From Syngnathus acus (Eukaryota; Chordata; Actinopteri; Syngnathiformes; Syngnathidae), in assembly GCF_901709675.1 (NCBI RefSeq), contig NC_051101.1:6778501-6842500 (forward strand): a stretch of DNA of 64,000 nucleotides. The letters run 5' to 3'. The notes beneath the pieces were generated by a model that ran no database searches, was not told the origin of the DNA, and saw only the letters and a list, made by a program, of their open reading frames with translations. Numbering within the stretch: position 1 is the stretch's first letter; each line of letters starts with the position of its first letter. Position numbers and translations under genes: made by a program. Of the stretch, positions 1-13,345 are shown piece after piece.

Positions 1-3000
1 TAAGGAGCCAACTTACTCGACCCCATTTTTTGCACAAGTATTTTAGAGGAATGTAGTTCTTAAGATCACCACCACATACAGACAATCACTTTATTTTCTC
101 CACAGCACTTACCACAAAATGCAAGGAGTGATACTTATTTATTATTTCCAGGTTACTGCTGTCTACTGTGAATAAGCTGTCGAGAGGTCTGCGCAGCCCA
201 ATTGCAAACGCAGACAAATAGAGTCACAAAGTGTTACTAGCAGTAAATTCCAGAGAGCAGTAGAGTTACTACTACCAATGTATATCAATATATTAAATAT
301 TGGTTTCAAAATAATTCTCAATCACAGGGGTGTCATGGGACATGACCAACAGCCATTAATCACTAAAAAAAAGGATCTATATTTGTAAATATTGGTGTCT
401 CGACTTTCATTAGCAATAAAGGCTAAACAGTTCTTAGCAGAACTAATGTGATCATTATAGTTTTATGCCTATGGAGGCAACAGAAACACTGGATCACGTA
501 ACATTGATATATGGCTTCCTCATAAAGCTCTTGTTGAATATGTTAGCAAATATTGCCCGAGAACACAGTCAGCGAAAGCGGAATAACATTAGTAGTCCAC
601 AGCCAAAGGTTTATTAGACCTCTGTTTTTGCTGAGAACAGTTGCTTTCTGCATCTGGCAACAAAGAATGCTGATTTTGAAAAGCAAAACAATAGCAATAG
701 AAGTATTTGCTGAAGAAACTCGACAGTGTTAATCCTTTGTGTTCCTGCAAGTAGCACCAAGACAAATGAACAGAAACAACATCATTTTTATAGTCTAAAT
801 AAATACAATACTATTCTGCAGGTTATATTTTTCTTATAAGTTGTTTTAATAATGCACAGAGTGGGCATTATTTAGAGCGTTCATATCGACTAGTGTGGAA
901 ACCATGTCCAGATGTTTGTCACTTATTTTAGTTTCACATTTTTGAGCTTAGTCATCAACATTGTCCATCTGTGCTGTGTTAAAACAGTGTCCTGGGACTG
1001 TGAAGGTTACGAATGGATGAGCACAATGAACACTTTCCATTATTAGTGACACAGACCAGAGAGATAGGGACTCGGGGGGGGATCAAAATGAGGAAGAGAC
1101 TGATTAGAGACAATATGCCTGAGAGTTAGATTTGTGGGAGAGACAGAAAAAGAAAAGGTTGCTTTTTTGTGGTGCATTGAAGACGGATCTTTGCTCATTT
1201 CCTCTTCAACCTGCCACACAGTTTTTGAATTTGCCATTTTACTATCTTCAGATGGGCATTGAGCTGCTTCTTACCTGTAGAGAAGAAAATCAATTTGACT
1301 CTTTGTTCACTCAAAATAGAATCATAAGCAAAGAAAGCAGTCATGTGTTTAAAGCTATTTTTGAACTTTTCAAATATATTTGTTTGTCTGAAGCTAGATG
1401 ACAGGGTTTTGAGCTGCATTCATAAACACATCTCAGTTTTTAATGTTGGAGCAAATTATTCTTCCAACATCTTCCTCCACCTCTACTCTTGAATTTCCAC
1501 ATATGTATTATGGGGCATAGAGCGTAGCAGTGGAAAATACAGTCATTTTAAGTGGGCCAGTTGCCTGGCAACTGGTTTAGCATCAGTTGCACTATTAAAA
1601 AAAAAACTTCTAGTCAATTTTAAGTGTAAATAAGACGGACAAAACATTGGCATGTGACAGTGGCAGACTAGTTACATCAAAAATGAATGAATCAATTCTA
1701 ATGAAGTTAGGATGTTTGTAAAACGTGAAGGGGCTTCTTCAAATCTTCGTTATTGCCTACGAAATTTCCTTTCCTATTCCATTTGCGTGAGATGACATGA
1801 GGTACTTGGAGGATATTATTGTTAAAATTCTACAAATGCTTAAGGAAAGGTGCGTGGATGCAACCGTAAAGCAACTTTTAGCAATCTTTACAAAGACATT
1901 ATACACACATTTTTACGGCAACAACATTTAAAGAGCAAGGCATTGCCGTAGTTGACAAACTACACAAACATGCTCAGTTTCAAGCTCAAGACTTAGTGTA
2001 ATGGAACTTTTTTTTGTCATGCAAATTAATACTGTGGTCAATGAGGCCAAGAAATGTTCATTCAAACCAAAAGGTTTGTGGTTCCACACAAACAGAAATT
2101 AAATTATTAACATGTTTCCATTATTTATTCGAGAATGAGCAATTCCAAATTCAATGAAACACGTCATCATTGACCCTTCACAAAAACAATTAGTATGTGT
2201 ATCTTTGGATTTGATCAATAAGACAATATTTTGGAGGTAAAGTCCGCAAGCTAGAGACTTATCAGGAACACTTGCATGACTGACGCGGGGTCAAATTCAT
2301 TTGAACCAGTGCTATCCTTTCCGGTGGTCAAAGGGAAGCACATTTTCATCTCTCCTTGACGTGATGACGTTATCCGACAAAGATTAAGGAAAGGTAGCAT
2401 AAAGGTTAGGAGATTTGACTTTCCAAAGAGGCCCCAGGAAAGAGGATAGTTAAAGGACACGATGAGGGAGTGGAGAGACTGGAGAGCAAAGCATCATGTG
2501 ACTGGGCATCTATGGAGGTGAATGACCAACCCCTGTCAGTCAAGCTCACACAGAGAGAGCAGGGCCCTGCCATCTGCTACAATGTTAATGGGAAGGAGAC
2601 AAGGTGGGGAGATGAGGTGCGTCGACACAGCCCACAGAGGCTGAGAGTGAGAGCTACGTACGGTCACTGGATGGAGGGCTGAGTGAGAAGAGTGAAGGAA
2701 GAGGCAGGAGGACCAAGGACAAAGAAGATGGAGGGGAGAGTCAATGATGGATTAAATGAAGGTGGAAACCAATTGAGTATAGAGGACTCTGTGTATCTTA
2801 ATTTTACTAATTGCTGTGTCTGCATTTTCCAGAGTGTTTAGGCGTAGAAACACATTTGAAAGATTGAGGCTACCTCGTTATGACATCATGCTCCCTTTCT
2901 CACGCTTTGAGTCGTTGACGACAAATTAACTTGTCCAACTGCTGCTGTACAATACTTTTCACCTTTGTAGAATGCTGCTACATCTGCTTCAATGGAAGCT

Positions 3001-4240
3001 ACACATGGTTAAGTCGTTTGAACTCAAGGAATGAAATGCCCTTTAGAATTTCTGGATATTCAAGTGCCTGTGGGATTTTGTGGGAAGTGATGATTGGCTT
3101 TCTTTCAGCTTGATGTAAAGCGGAGCCTAAATCAATGGCTATTGTTCTCCTCTGGTTATGTGAGCTGAGGGTTCACATTAAGATAGATGGCAACACACTT
3201 GGAGATCACGACATGAAAGAATTTCTTTTAATTCATGAAAGGGGGACTTCTAGCATGGATAAAAACACTTGGTTGTTGTGAGGGTGTTTTGGAGTGTTTT
3301 TTGTTTTTTGAACTTGTTTGGCTTAGCCCTATACATCACCTGATCAGGAAAGTCAAGTAAGTAGGTCGGAACAAGTCAAAGTCAAAGCTAAGCAAAGTCA
3401 GTATTCAGGTCTGTGGGTCTAAGGCTCTCCTCACAGCCATCGCACACTCCACCACCTGCTGTTGAACATGAGTGATACTGAGGGGTTCCTCATGGGATCA
3501 TACCTTGGCAGATTCACCTCCTGACTGGACAACAGATGGACTGTAGCTGAGCCCAACAACACCCCCATCCTATAATGTGTTTGTGTGTGCATGCCTGCTT
3601 GTTGTGTATTGTTAGGTCAGCATGTCCAGAGAGACAAATGTCATCCTTCATGTCTCTCGTTGACATCATTATTAGTCATTGTCCAAACATAAGAAGTCCG
3701 GTTGTTGTTAAGATGTTGCAAGTAGACAAGCATCAAACCTTTTTTAATAAGCCAGTTGACCATATCCCACATGGTCACCCAACTATTTGAAGCGAAGAGC
3801 TGCTTCTTGGGTGCTGAATGACGACTAAGGACTACTGGTTTGATACTCACTTCTAAAAATAACAAATGTGATCAAACTACCTTGAATAATGTTATAATGA
3901 TAGTAATTTACATAGACACTTATTGATTTAAAGGTGTTTAAGAAAGGGCAAGTCCCTGTGCTTTCACCCAATGTTGAACAGAGCGCTATCTAGCAGAGCC
4001 AAAAGAAATACAACTGTTTCATGAATCAAATTTGAAGCTTGATTTTCCCACCACTACCAGATGGGTTTTCTGGGAGCTGAAATGACCTAGATACAAGGTG
4101 ACTCCCTCCAAGTCAATCATTCGAGAAGTCCGAATTTTGTTGAATTACATTGGTCTTTTACTAAGTTTCCAAATAGCTGCGTTTGCACTCACTTTAAGCA
4201 ACAGAAGTGGTGCAGGCTGCTATATTAAAATTGTGCTTTT
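1..4240. other. Gene-free stretch, left edge
   Basis: No coding exon can be supported here. Open frames are short (under 95 codons), overlap on both strands, and show no recognisable domain or splice-linked neighbour. The sequence is AT-rich and mostly unique, with no long tandem repeat. The one strong motif is a 19-bp palindrome at 1557-1575 (listed separately). A distal regulatory role is possible but not shown. Confidence 0.6.
1557..1575. promoter_or_regulatory. Perfect palindromic RFX X-box-like site
   Basis: The sequence CCAGTTGCC-T-GGCAACTGG is a perfect 9+1+9 inverted repeat. Its core, GTTGCC-N-GGCAAC, fits the two half-sites of the X-box bound by RFX dimers, which regulate ciliary and other genes. 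It stands alone in gene-free DNA, about 29 kb from the nearest promoter in the window, so any target is unknown. The match is seen directly; function is inferred. Confidence 0.4.
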
Positions 4241-4633
4241 TGTCACGAAATGGTGAATGGAGGATCCAAGTGTGGGGAAGCAAGGGCTTCGCTTAGTCAA
4301 GAAATATTTAATTTAAATGAAACAAAAGGCAACCAATACTCTACTGGTCATAGAAAAACTAAAGCAAATGGAGATCAAAACAACAGGTGGCAAAGGAACA
4401 AAATAAACAATAGCAAAAACAGACTAACGGGGACAGGGGCAGCACAGAGCACAGACAGATGATAATGGAAATGACCCAACAAGACTGAACAGAAAGGAGT
4501 GAACGAAATAAAAACGAACTGACGTGACAATGAGAAACACTGATCTAACGAGACATGCAAAAAACACCGGGAAAACATAAGGGACAAGAAAATCACACCC
4601 AAGCCTGAAACAAAACAAGCTAACAACATGACA
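4241..4633. mobile_element. Putative short non-autonomous DNA element, copy 1
   Basis: The segment starts TGTCACG and ends CATGACA, so its tips form a short imperfect inverted repeat. The interior is purine-rich (AACAAAA/GACA-type) and has no credible coding frame. A second segment with the same kind of ends and composition lies in a CEP76 intron (26316-26724). No exact target-site duplication is visible, so the ends are approximate. It resembles short dispersed repeats common in teleosts, but the family was not identified. Confidence 0.35.
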
Positions 4634-7600
4634 GTTTTTCATCGTCGGTAGCTCTGATGTTTTTCCACCATGGAAAAAGGGAGAGCACAGGCAAACCAAA
4701 GTTTAAAATGATTGAATTGGAGCTTTAAAAGAAAAGACATATAAGATTAATGAGTTGCAGAAAAATAATTGATCACTGCGGTAATTTGGGGGAAGCTTCC
4801 ATTTGCATAAAAAACATGATTTTCTTAAATTAACCCATCCCGACTGCATGGCAGTTAGACGTAGCTGGTCATAACATTGTGTTAAAAACTTGTATCTTAA
4901 TTGATCTTGGCAAATGTTTAGGGTAGTTCTTATTAAAGATTTCAGTTTATAACTCATCTGATGAGTTAAAGACATGCACATGTTTAAAGCAACAAATTAA
5001 ACAGTCCAAAAAACAACAAACGTTTAGCACCTCATCAGACAAAGGAGCACCGTCTGCTTCAACTCCTGCTGTGAGGCACTACTGTGCACAAGCTGCTCCG
5101 AGACTGCTTACGTGCGAGAAATACAACCTGCAGACACACATTTAAACAGACAGTTGTGCACTATATTCACAGTCATGCAAACACTCCCACACTCAATGTT
5201 TCCCAACAAACGTGTTAGTCTGTCAACACTCCCTGACATATGGCGGGGTTGTTGTGACTTGACGACAAGCTTGACTTTACCTGCTTAGTGTGTGTAACCT
5301 GTGAGTGTGCTCAGGTGGCTGCATATATGTGTGGGTAGGAGAGTGGGTGGGCATGTGCAGGATTATGTTCTCCCAACATCTGGAGTCAAGACTGAATGAC
5401 TCTGAGCTTGTGGGCAATTACCCATCTATATCTCCCACTTTGCTGACCGTGTATTCCTGCCTAACTCTTGTGTATTACGTGCAAGGGTGCTCTGTGTATT
5501 TTTTGTTTTATACTTATTCGCTTGCACTAGAGGTATTGAAATTAACTGATTAATCGACAATTGATTATAAAATTAATTGACAACTCTGAGGAATTATTGT
5601 ATAATCGTGACAGTAAGAACAATTAAATGTTCTTTACTTCGATGACAGAAGGTACCATAAAACTGTGTGTTCATTCATTCAGCAAAATACGTAAGTCATG
5701 TTTTCCTGTCAGCAGATCATTTATGTTTACAATTAAGTAAACTCGTGGTTACGTTGAAATAAGAACATTATTGTTTCATTTTGTTGGGTGGTGTCATGAG
5801 ATTTTTCTAAAATGGATGTCTTAGCCCAATTAATACCAGAAAACGCTACTTCACAACTTGGCAAAATATCTACTGTGGAAAAAACAGTCATTAAAAATGA
5901 CAACGCTAGGAATGGCCTAGGACTGATGTTTGTATTGTCAGACAGCAAAACATTCCCACAGGTCACGCTGCTGACTTTTAAATGTTTTCACCGAAATAAT
6001 TGTATACTGTACCCTCCTTTCTTGCCTCTTGCAGAACAGTCACGGAGGGAGAAGGAAGGGATGGAGACCTGTCTGTCACTGGTCTCATTTTTCATGTTTT
6101 CTTCAAGCCCTTCAGTTAATTAAGCCTTTAATTACACTGTGTTGTGTTTGTTTACTCCTCCAAATACCAGGATTAGACAAGTAATGTCAGGGATACTCCC
6201 TGAAATACCATTGGATGAGCAGGGCAGCTGATATTTTAAAGCCTTTGTTTGCATTTTCTGATCAAACAGAGAGCTTAATAATTCAAGGCCTCAAGCATGT
6301 TCATTTCAAGTGATATTCTCTCGCACCATATTATTGTTATTATTAGTTATTATTATTATTTCTAAGACTTTAGTACTTCCATAGGAAGAATTTCCACTTG
6401 ACAGCAAAGGCACAGCAGTGGATGAGGTCAATGAGAGAGATAGTGTGTAGGCAGGCAGCAGGTGATGTGTCACCCTCCCGAATGTCTCCGCATGCTCCGT
6501 GTCCATGGATTTATGCCCTTGCCATCACTGGCCTGGATCCCCCACCGGTCCAGGGTCGAAGGATACCACAGTGCCCGGCTGGTCTTTCTCAAGCCAGCCA
6601 CACACCAGCTGAAAGCAAGAGTGTGTACAAAGGTGCACGGCAACAGTGCTTAGTTGTCTACCCTGCGCCGGCGGCCGCTTATACGTGGTCTGAGCAGGCG
6701 AAAGGTTTGTCTCCAAGGCAAACCCTCTGCTTTGTCGGCCCACCCAGTCTGTTTAATTGACAAACATACAGTGAGCTAGCATTTGCGTCATGGCACACAT
6801 GTGCTATGAAAACGGAGCCCTAAATGCTGTTTACTTACTATCTGTACAGTATCCACCAAATTATGAATGGGGGAAATCATTGATCATTTTAATAAGCTTT
6901 AGTAAGTTTATTTTTCTTTTAGATGTCTTAATGCTTCTTAATATTGTACTTTTAATTAATTTCAAGCACATTGAGATACCTTGTGTATGAAATGTGCTAC
7001 ATTAATAAATCCACCTAGACTTGCCTTGCCGAAATACTGAGTCCAAGTTCACATTGATCGTTCCTGGCATAAAATGCGACCAAATGACAGAAATTGATTT
7101 GAAGACTATGTAACAGAATATGAGAGGCAACACTGGCTAGCATCCAATCACAGCAATTCAAAGTGAGAAATGGTTTGTTCGAGCTGGCTCTTTTGTTCAA
7201 GAGCTGTTTCTTTCTCAGCACTCATTTTGTTGTAGTCTTTGAAATTCTGTGAGCAAGCTTTAACATCCTCTCCAGATGAATGACGCTCCACTTAAGAAAA
7301 AAAAGTGTATGTAAATTAAGCTCTTACACAGTCCATGGGCAATCCTGCCAAGCACATGAACCCATGGAAAGTATTGGATTTCAAACCATATGATGGAAGA
7401 AAAAGGAAGCTGTACAAGCTATAGCAAGCCTGAGAATTGACACTCTCAGGGAAAGGGAACAAGCCGCCGCTTCTTCTCTTCCTCTCATTGCCTGAGTGGC
7501 ATGCTGTTGCTGCTGTTATTGTGCCCCATTGTCATTCAGAAAGCAGAGAGGAATGTTTGGCAGCTTCTCTGGGAAACGCCACTTCAGGGCCTACAGCTGT

Positions 7601-7920
7601 CATTGACCAGGCACATGAAGTCTTCCACAGACAGTTCAACAGTGAGAAGCTGGCAGAGGAAGGTATGCTTTTCACTTAAGCCTGGCACACGCGAAGATTT
7701 GACACATCTGATTTTCAAAATACGAGAGGCTCCACGTGACATTCAAAAATAAGGGTTCTTATTGCTCTTTTAGGATGTGGTGAACTCGAGATGACCAACA
7801 CGTCACATCAATACCGTGTGCGTGCTTTGAAAAGATTCATGTCTCCTTTATATTACATTTCAAGAGGGTGGTGCTTACTTTGTCTAGCTGCAGAGCACTG
7901 AAGTAGGTTGTCATGATATT

Positions 7921-7994
7921 CATCCATCCCTGCCATTTTCTATACTACCTGTCCTCATTAGTGTTGCGGTTGAGCAAGAGACAATCCCAGCTAT
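7921..7994 (+). repeat. Dispersed repeat fragment, family shared with 15690 and 23167
   Basis: The fragment reads CATCCATCCC, then a CATTTTCTATAC-like start, then GTCCTCATTAG and ATCCCAGCT. The same ordered words occur in the longer copy at 23167-23482. This is a short, degraded piece of that family. Confidence 0.5.
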
Positions 7995-8640
7995 TACAAC
8001 AAGGTCATTTATATGGTAATATAAAATAAAATTCATAAGATTGCTGCTGTGATATTATATTAGTTAATTAATTCATTGATTCGAAAAATTGAGATAACTT
8101 TTTATTTGTTGAGTTATTCTTCTATTAATTTTAGATACGGTAGTTAGATTGAAATATTACATGAAATATAATTCAAGTGATTGGAATGTAACCGTTAGCA
8201 AATTAAATGCACTTTCAATCCACTGGGTGATGGCATATTAAAATGTGCTGCAGTCTTCATGACACATACATCTTGCCACATGTGCAATATATCTAAGTAG
8301 AGTAGAGTTGAACCGAGAAGGTAATCTAAAGGGAAATATAAAGCCCTCAAGCACACCCTGAGGAATTTTTGTCCATCACTCACATGCACACACATTCCAA
8401 TTCAAAACAAAAGCCTTCTTTTGCAAACACTTGCATTTTTCTCTGACAAAAATGCTAATATAATTTTGTTCACTTCCATTTCTCCTCTTGCACTCCCTTG
8501 ACTCCCTCCACACGCTTTCCCTCCTCCAGCTATTAGTGCTATTTGCATCTGACTGAGAGGCCATCAGAATAATAATCAGCATGACCCATCAGAGAGGGAA
8601 AGCTTCCATTAGCTCCACCCCAACCAGCACCAGCTCAAAA

Positions 8641-8661
8641 TACACACACACACACACACAC
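8641..8661. repeat. Short CA dinucleotide repeat
   Basis: About ten CA units in a row, directly visible. A typical vertebrate microsatellite with no associated feature. Confidence 0.85.
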
Positions 8662-9402
8662 TTCAAAACATTAATTCCATTAACTGAATTAATCTTCGTG
8701 TTGGATCTACACAAACAAGGTTTCCTTCTACTTAACTTTGATTGTTTATTTTGATGTGATAGGAAAGAAGCAGAGAACCTTTTGGCTGCTCCATTTTAAG
8801 AGGAAGCTAGATGTGTGGAAAGATCCCTCAAAATCCACAGGCTATAATTTTGCTTGGCTATTAAATAACATCTATATGGTTGGAACATGCTTCTGGCAAA
8901 AGGTATGAAAAATGCATAATGCATGATTTTAGCAGCTATGTGATAATGTGCATAATTAGACTCATTACTATATCCATGTACATCTCGTGGTCAGTGTGGT
9001 GATTATTCATGGTGAATATAATCAGTAATAATTACCCCCTGTATCATGAGCATGAATGCCACGGATGCACCGGCTACAACGTGGCGTTTCTTTACTTGAA
9101 AATGTAAGATGGGTGCTTGCAAGAACTGCCAAGGCATAAATACATTTCAGTGTGCATTTTATTTCACCAACTGCTTCTCATAACGAGGTGAATATCATGT
9201 GTCCTTGTGAGTCTTTTGCTTTGAGATTGTCTGTCCATGTGCAGGCCTATTCACAATTTCCATGGCAACTGTTATGAGCAAATTTCTTTTAATATTTAAC
9301 AGCTGCACTGCTTCTTTTTGACATATCTGCCTAATAGGAAAGAGAATGAATAAACACTGCACATCTCTAGTCAAATACTTGCAGTAATATGAACTGCAAA
9401 GA

Positions 9403-9444
9403 TAGGTAGGTAGGTAGGTAGGTAGGTAGGTAGGTAGGTAGGTA
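9403..9444. repeat. TAGG tetranucleotide microsatellite
   Basis: About ten near-perfect TAGG units. It is read as a spurious PTYL repeat peptide on the minus strand, which should not be annotated. Confidence 0.95.
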
Positions 9445-12400
9445 CCCCCACTCAGGAACTTCATCTTTCAAGGGCAAATGAAGAATGGCAGTCACAGAGG
9501 TGCAGAAAGAATTTTCTATTTTTAGAACTGTATCACACTAGCAATAAACAATGCGCCCAGCACCCAATGTCCAAATAAAAGTAAATGTGTTTCATCAGAG
9601 ACATTCATCATGGCTCTAAAATAACCAATGTGGGCTGCTTTGGCAGTGGACAGATATAATCATGGACAATATGACTGATCTGCCGCTGCAAAGCAACGCA
9701 TAATCACAATGCTTTCCGAAAGAATAAAATACAATCCCTGTGTCATTTACTATCACTAAGGTAGGAAGATCCATGGAGCCGATTGCACTTACCTTCAAAA
9801 CACATTCAGCCATTCAAACAAGGTACTCTACCATTCGGTCTTGTGGATACATTCTGACATCAATGATAATGTGTATTAATGATGACACAGATTTTTAACT
9901 TGAGGTACGGGAGTGACAATGGACCGTAACAATATAAAAAAAAGTTTTGCATGCTCAATGTCTAGGATGCAGACAAGCAAAGTGGCGGACGGTGTAAGTT
10001 GTGAAAATAATTACATTTCCCAAAGATGTGCAGAATGATGTAAATGATAAAGAGAGGACGGACATCAAACAGCATCATAAGGGAATGGAAACCGTTTTTA
10101 TATACATATGTAGACAGCATCAACATACCGCCCAATGGCCGCACCCTCTTCATGACCCAATGACACACAACCGTAGCCCTCATAAAGTTTGCATCTTTCG
10201 ACAAGGCATTTCCTTTTTGCATGCTTGCATGAATTCTGCCATATGATTGTGTGTAAAGCCTGTGCATTGGTCCCCGCATGTGCGCAAACACACAAATATG
10301 AATTATACACCTCGTGACACGTGTGCACATTTCAGCATCTGTATATGCAAATATCTAGCTAAAACAATTTCGCTAGCACACACATGCGGTTGTGTAGCAA
10401 GGGTGTGTATGCGTGCAGTTGCTGCAGGCAAGCTGAAGATTGTCTCCCCCCTGAGGGTCTCCTTCTCCCTGCAGCATGTGGAAATCATGGCCCATTGCCA
10501 GGATACAAGCCCCACGTCTGTACTGACAAGAAGACATGAAGAGCAAAGATTAATTATTTACAAGCAGACCTCTGTACACCACGTCTGGCTTGGCTCTTCT
10601 CCTGCATTAAATGTCACTATCTATAAAGCCATCCCTTCTATAAGCGCTGTGGAAAGTCTTGATTGCATAGCATGATCATATCCACAACTGTTATTTCTAA
10701 ATACTAGCTATTAAATTAAAGATGTCAATTTTGTCACATTTTAGAAGTAAATGTGCTCTGATGATTGAGCTTTTTCTGCAGATCACCAATGTCCTGTGAG
10801 TAGTCTCCTTCCTGACTTCATCTAATATTGATGGGGTCTCTTCACTGCCGACCGAAGGGCTTTTCCAGGGCAGCAAATATTCACAAAACATATTAGCGTG
10901 ATTCATTTAGCATCTCATTCGTGTTCAGCGCCTCGTCAGCTTCTGTCTCGTTAAATCAAATATTGAGTGATTTGGTATGATTTTAATGCTTTGACGCCGA
11001 CGCATTTTTGTGGTGCAGGAAAATATAGCGCACTACTATGCACTAATTTGTATTCTTCTTCTTGTTTATTCTATAACGCATGCTTTGTGAAGTGAAGGCA
11101 TCCATGCAGAGTTGCTCCTTTGTTCTCGGATCCTTCTCTTTGTTGTGCTCCTGACTTGTCTGTCTGTAGCAGGCCGGGATGCATTTGCATTCTTCCAACA
11201 CATCCATATTCATGATGGAAGCGGGTCATCCCACGTGATGTATGCGGTGTGTGTGCATGTGTGTGCGTGTGGTCAGGGGGATCCGCCGCATAGAGTCCCA
11301 GGTGGAGTGGGAGCATGGATCCTGCTGTTCAGAGCATTAAGCTACTTCTATTGTTCCTTTCCCCCCTCCTCCCTAACACAGCAGGCCTCCTGTGGCGACC
11401 GCCCAAAACGTCTTTTCATCAGGCAAACATCAGTCTGATCTCGTACGATTTCTGCTCATATCTGACATGCTGTTTGCAAAGACCACAGACTGAGAACAAA
11501 ATAACATGATTTGTCTTGATTTGTGAATAAATCAAACCGTGCAGCACAATAGACTCAAATGGAATTAGATTTATTTTACTGAACTGGAATGTTGACCTCA
11601 GTGAGTGGATTCATAATTCTTTTTTCAGTCATGGAAGGAATATAGGCTCAATATGTGGAATGGATTTTAGATTTCAATTAAAAAAAAAACTCACTTCGAT
11701 TAAATATGCCACATTTAATTTACATTATAAAAGCTAGCAAAAGAGGTCACATAAGAAAGCCGGGTTTCTTCAGAGCAAGGACTTTTTATTATCATCCCAA
11801 ACATAATTGCACTGTTGTTGTTGAAGGACAGGGGATGAGAGGAAAGGATCAGGCCCAGAGATATCATGGACGTGCTGAGCATTAATGCTGAGTCCAATTC
11901 TCTCCTTTATATCTCCCTGCCAGTCCCAGTGACATCCTTACACGACGGTGCTATTGTTGCCCCTTAACCCGCTGGATGTTGCATGTCAGGAAGCACAATC
12001 ACAGCAGCAGCCTCCTTCGCCCTAAAGTGTAAATGAGCATTAGCACCAGGCTGCCATTGTACGGCAGAACAAGTCTGCTTACACAGGTCAATGGCTTGGG
12101 CTAATACGTACTTTTCAATGTTGGCTCTGTGGATCACTATTGCCATTCCCACCTTTGTAATTTTAAATCAATCAATCAATATTAGCTTTAAAAATGCTAC
12201 CACTTTTTTAGACATTCAATGAAGCAGGGTTAAAAAAAAAGATACAGTTTGTATAATCCTGGTTTTTACAATTGTCCAACCAGCATACAATAAGAAAAAA
12301 ATACTTTTAGCATTCACGTAAAATATTCAATCAGTCTTCCGATAGTTTCTTTGTTTGATGGGGGAAGAAAATCAGATCCAAGCGATTACTATAGTGAGAT

Positions 12401-12860
12401 GGGATTCTGTGATGCTTTTCTTTAAAAAAAAAACAATTAACTCCTGAGAGCTTAGAGGCTTTTCAACACATGATTAGTTAATGTACTGTTAAGAAACAAT
12501 GTTGGGTGGGCTAATTGGCATTCATTCTTAGCGGCCCTGGCAGACAGTTAGACGAGGGACCCGCTGAACAATCACTGACAGAAGCCTGAGTTGGCGTTTC
12601 TTTGGCCTTTTCTTCCTACCGTATCTCAATGCTTATCTCTGCTTCTACACTGCACGCAGATTTATAAACCTCGCCAAAGAATACTTCAATGCAGTCATTC
12701 CCCTAAGGGTACAATAGGTGCATGCCCATGCCTTATAGACACTGAACAAGTGTTTAATGCATTTCTTAGCAGGGGAAGGAGACCTTCTCATTGTCAGGCG
12801 TTGGCAGGACTGCAAGTGTCAGCATTCTTGTCTAACATTGTTCAAAAAACAGTTTGATGC
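9445..12860. other. Gene-free stretch
   Basis: No exon supported. The longest open frame (10247-10675, 142 codons) is rich in Cys, His and Thr because it crosses CA/TG-rich sequence, and it has no recognisable domain. A TG-rich patch lies at 11240-11272. The block around 12480-12590 is non-repetitive and contains homeodomain-type TAAT cores; nothing more can be said from sequence alone. Confidence 0.5.
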
Positions 12861-13095
<235 letters not shown>

Positions 13096-13310
13096 TATGC
13101 GCAAGCAGCAGAGCAAAAGTCTTCACAATAAGTATTTCGGGAGGCTAATCTGCTGGAAGAAATTGTAATAAATAATACTTAATCATAAACCACATTCAAC
13201 TCACATAAACAGAACCACTCTATTGTTTTCTCATAGAAACTTTTCATCTAAGCTTTAATCAGTCAGAGTGACACAAATAAATCCTGACGGAGAAAAAAAA
13301 ATCCCATTTC

Positions 13311-13345
13311 TGATTGACAGCTTTAATTAACAAAAGCAGCACGGG
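13311..13345 (+). promoter_or_regulatory. Candidate PBX/MEIS composite site with homeobox core
   Basis: TGATTGACAG is the known PBX-MEIS/PREP composite motif. It is followed within 15 bp by TTAATTAAC, a homeodomain-type core, and by an ACAAAAG word like a SOX/TCF site. This clustering in gene-free DNA is typical of developmental enhancers. Motif presence is direct; enhancer activity is inferred and weak without conservation data. Confidence 0.3.

Larger units (their letters stand above)
4634..9402. other. Gene-free stretch with a repeat fragment and a CA tract
   Basis: No exon supported. A 120-codon open frame at 6398-6760 has no recognisable domain and several overlapping shadows. The stretch contains short AT-type simple sequence near 6330-6360, a fragment of a dispersed repeat at 7921-7994, and a short CA repeat at 8641-8661. 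The block around 6110-6300 is non-repetitive, with TTAATTAA and TTTGTTTGCAT-type motifs, and might be a conserved element; this needs an alignment to decide. Confidence 0.5.

Noticed and set aside
6398-6760. 120-codon open frame
   Set aside because: No known motif, several overlapping frames in the same GC-richer patch, and no flanking exon. Likely chance.
10247-10675. 142-codon open frame, the longest in the gene-poor block
   Set aside because: Cys/His/Thr-rich translation of CA/TG-rich DNA, overlapped by frames on the other strand. No domain, no splice-linked partners and no recognisable family.
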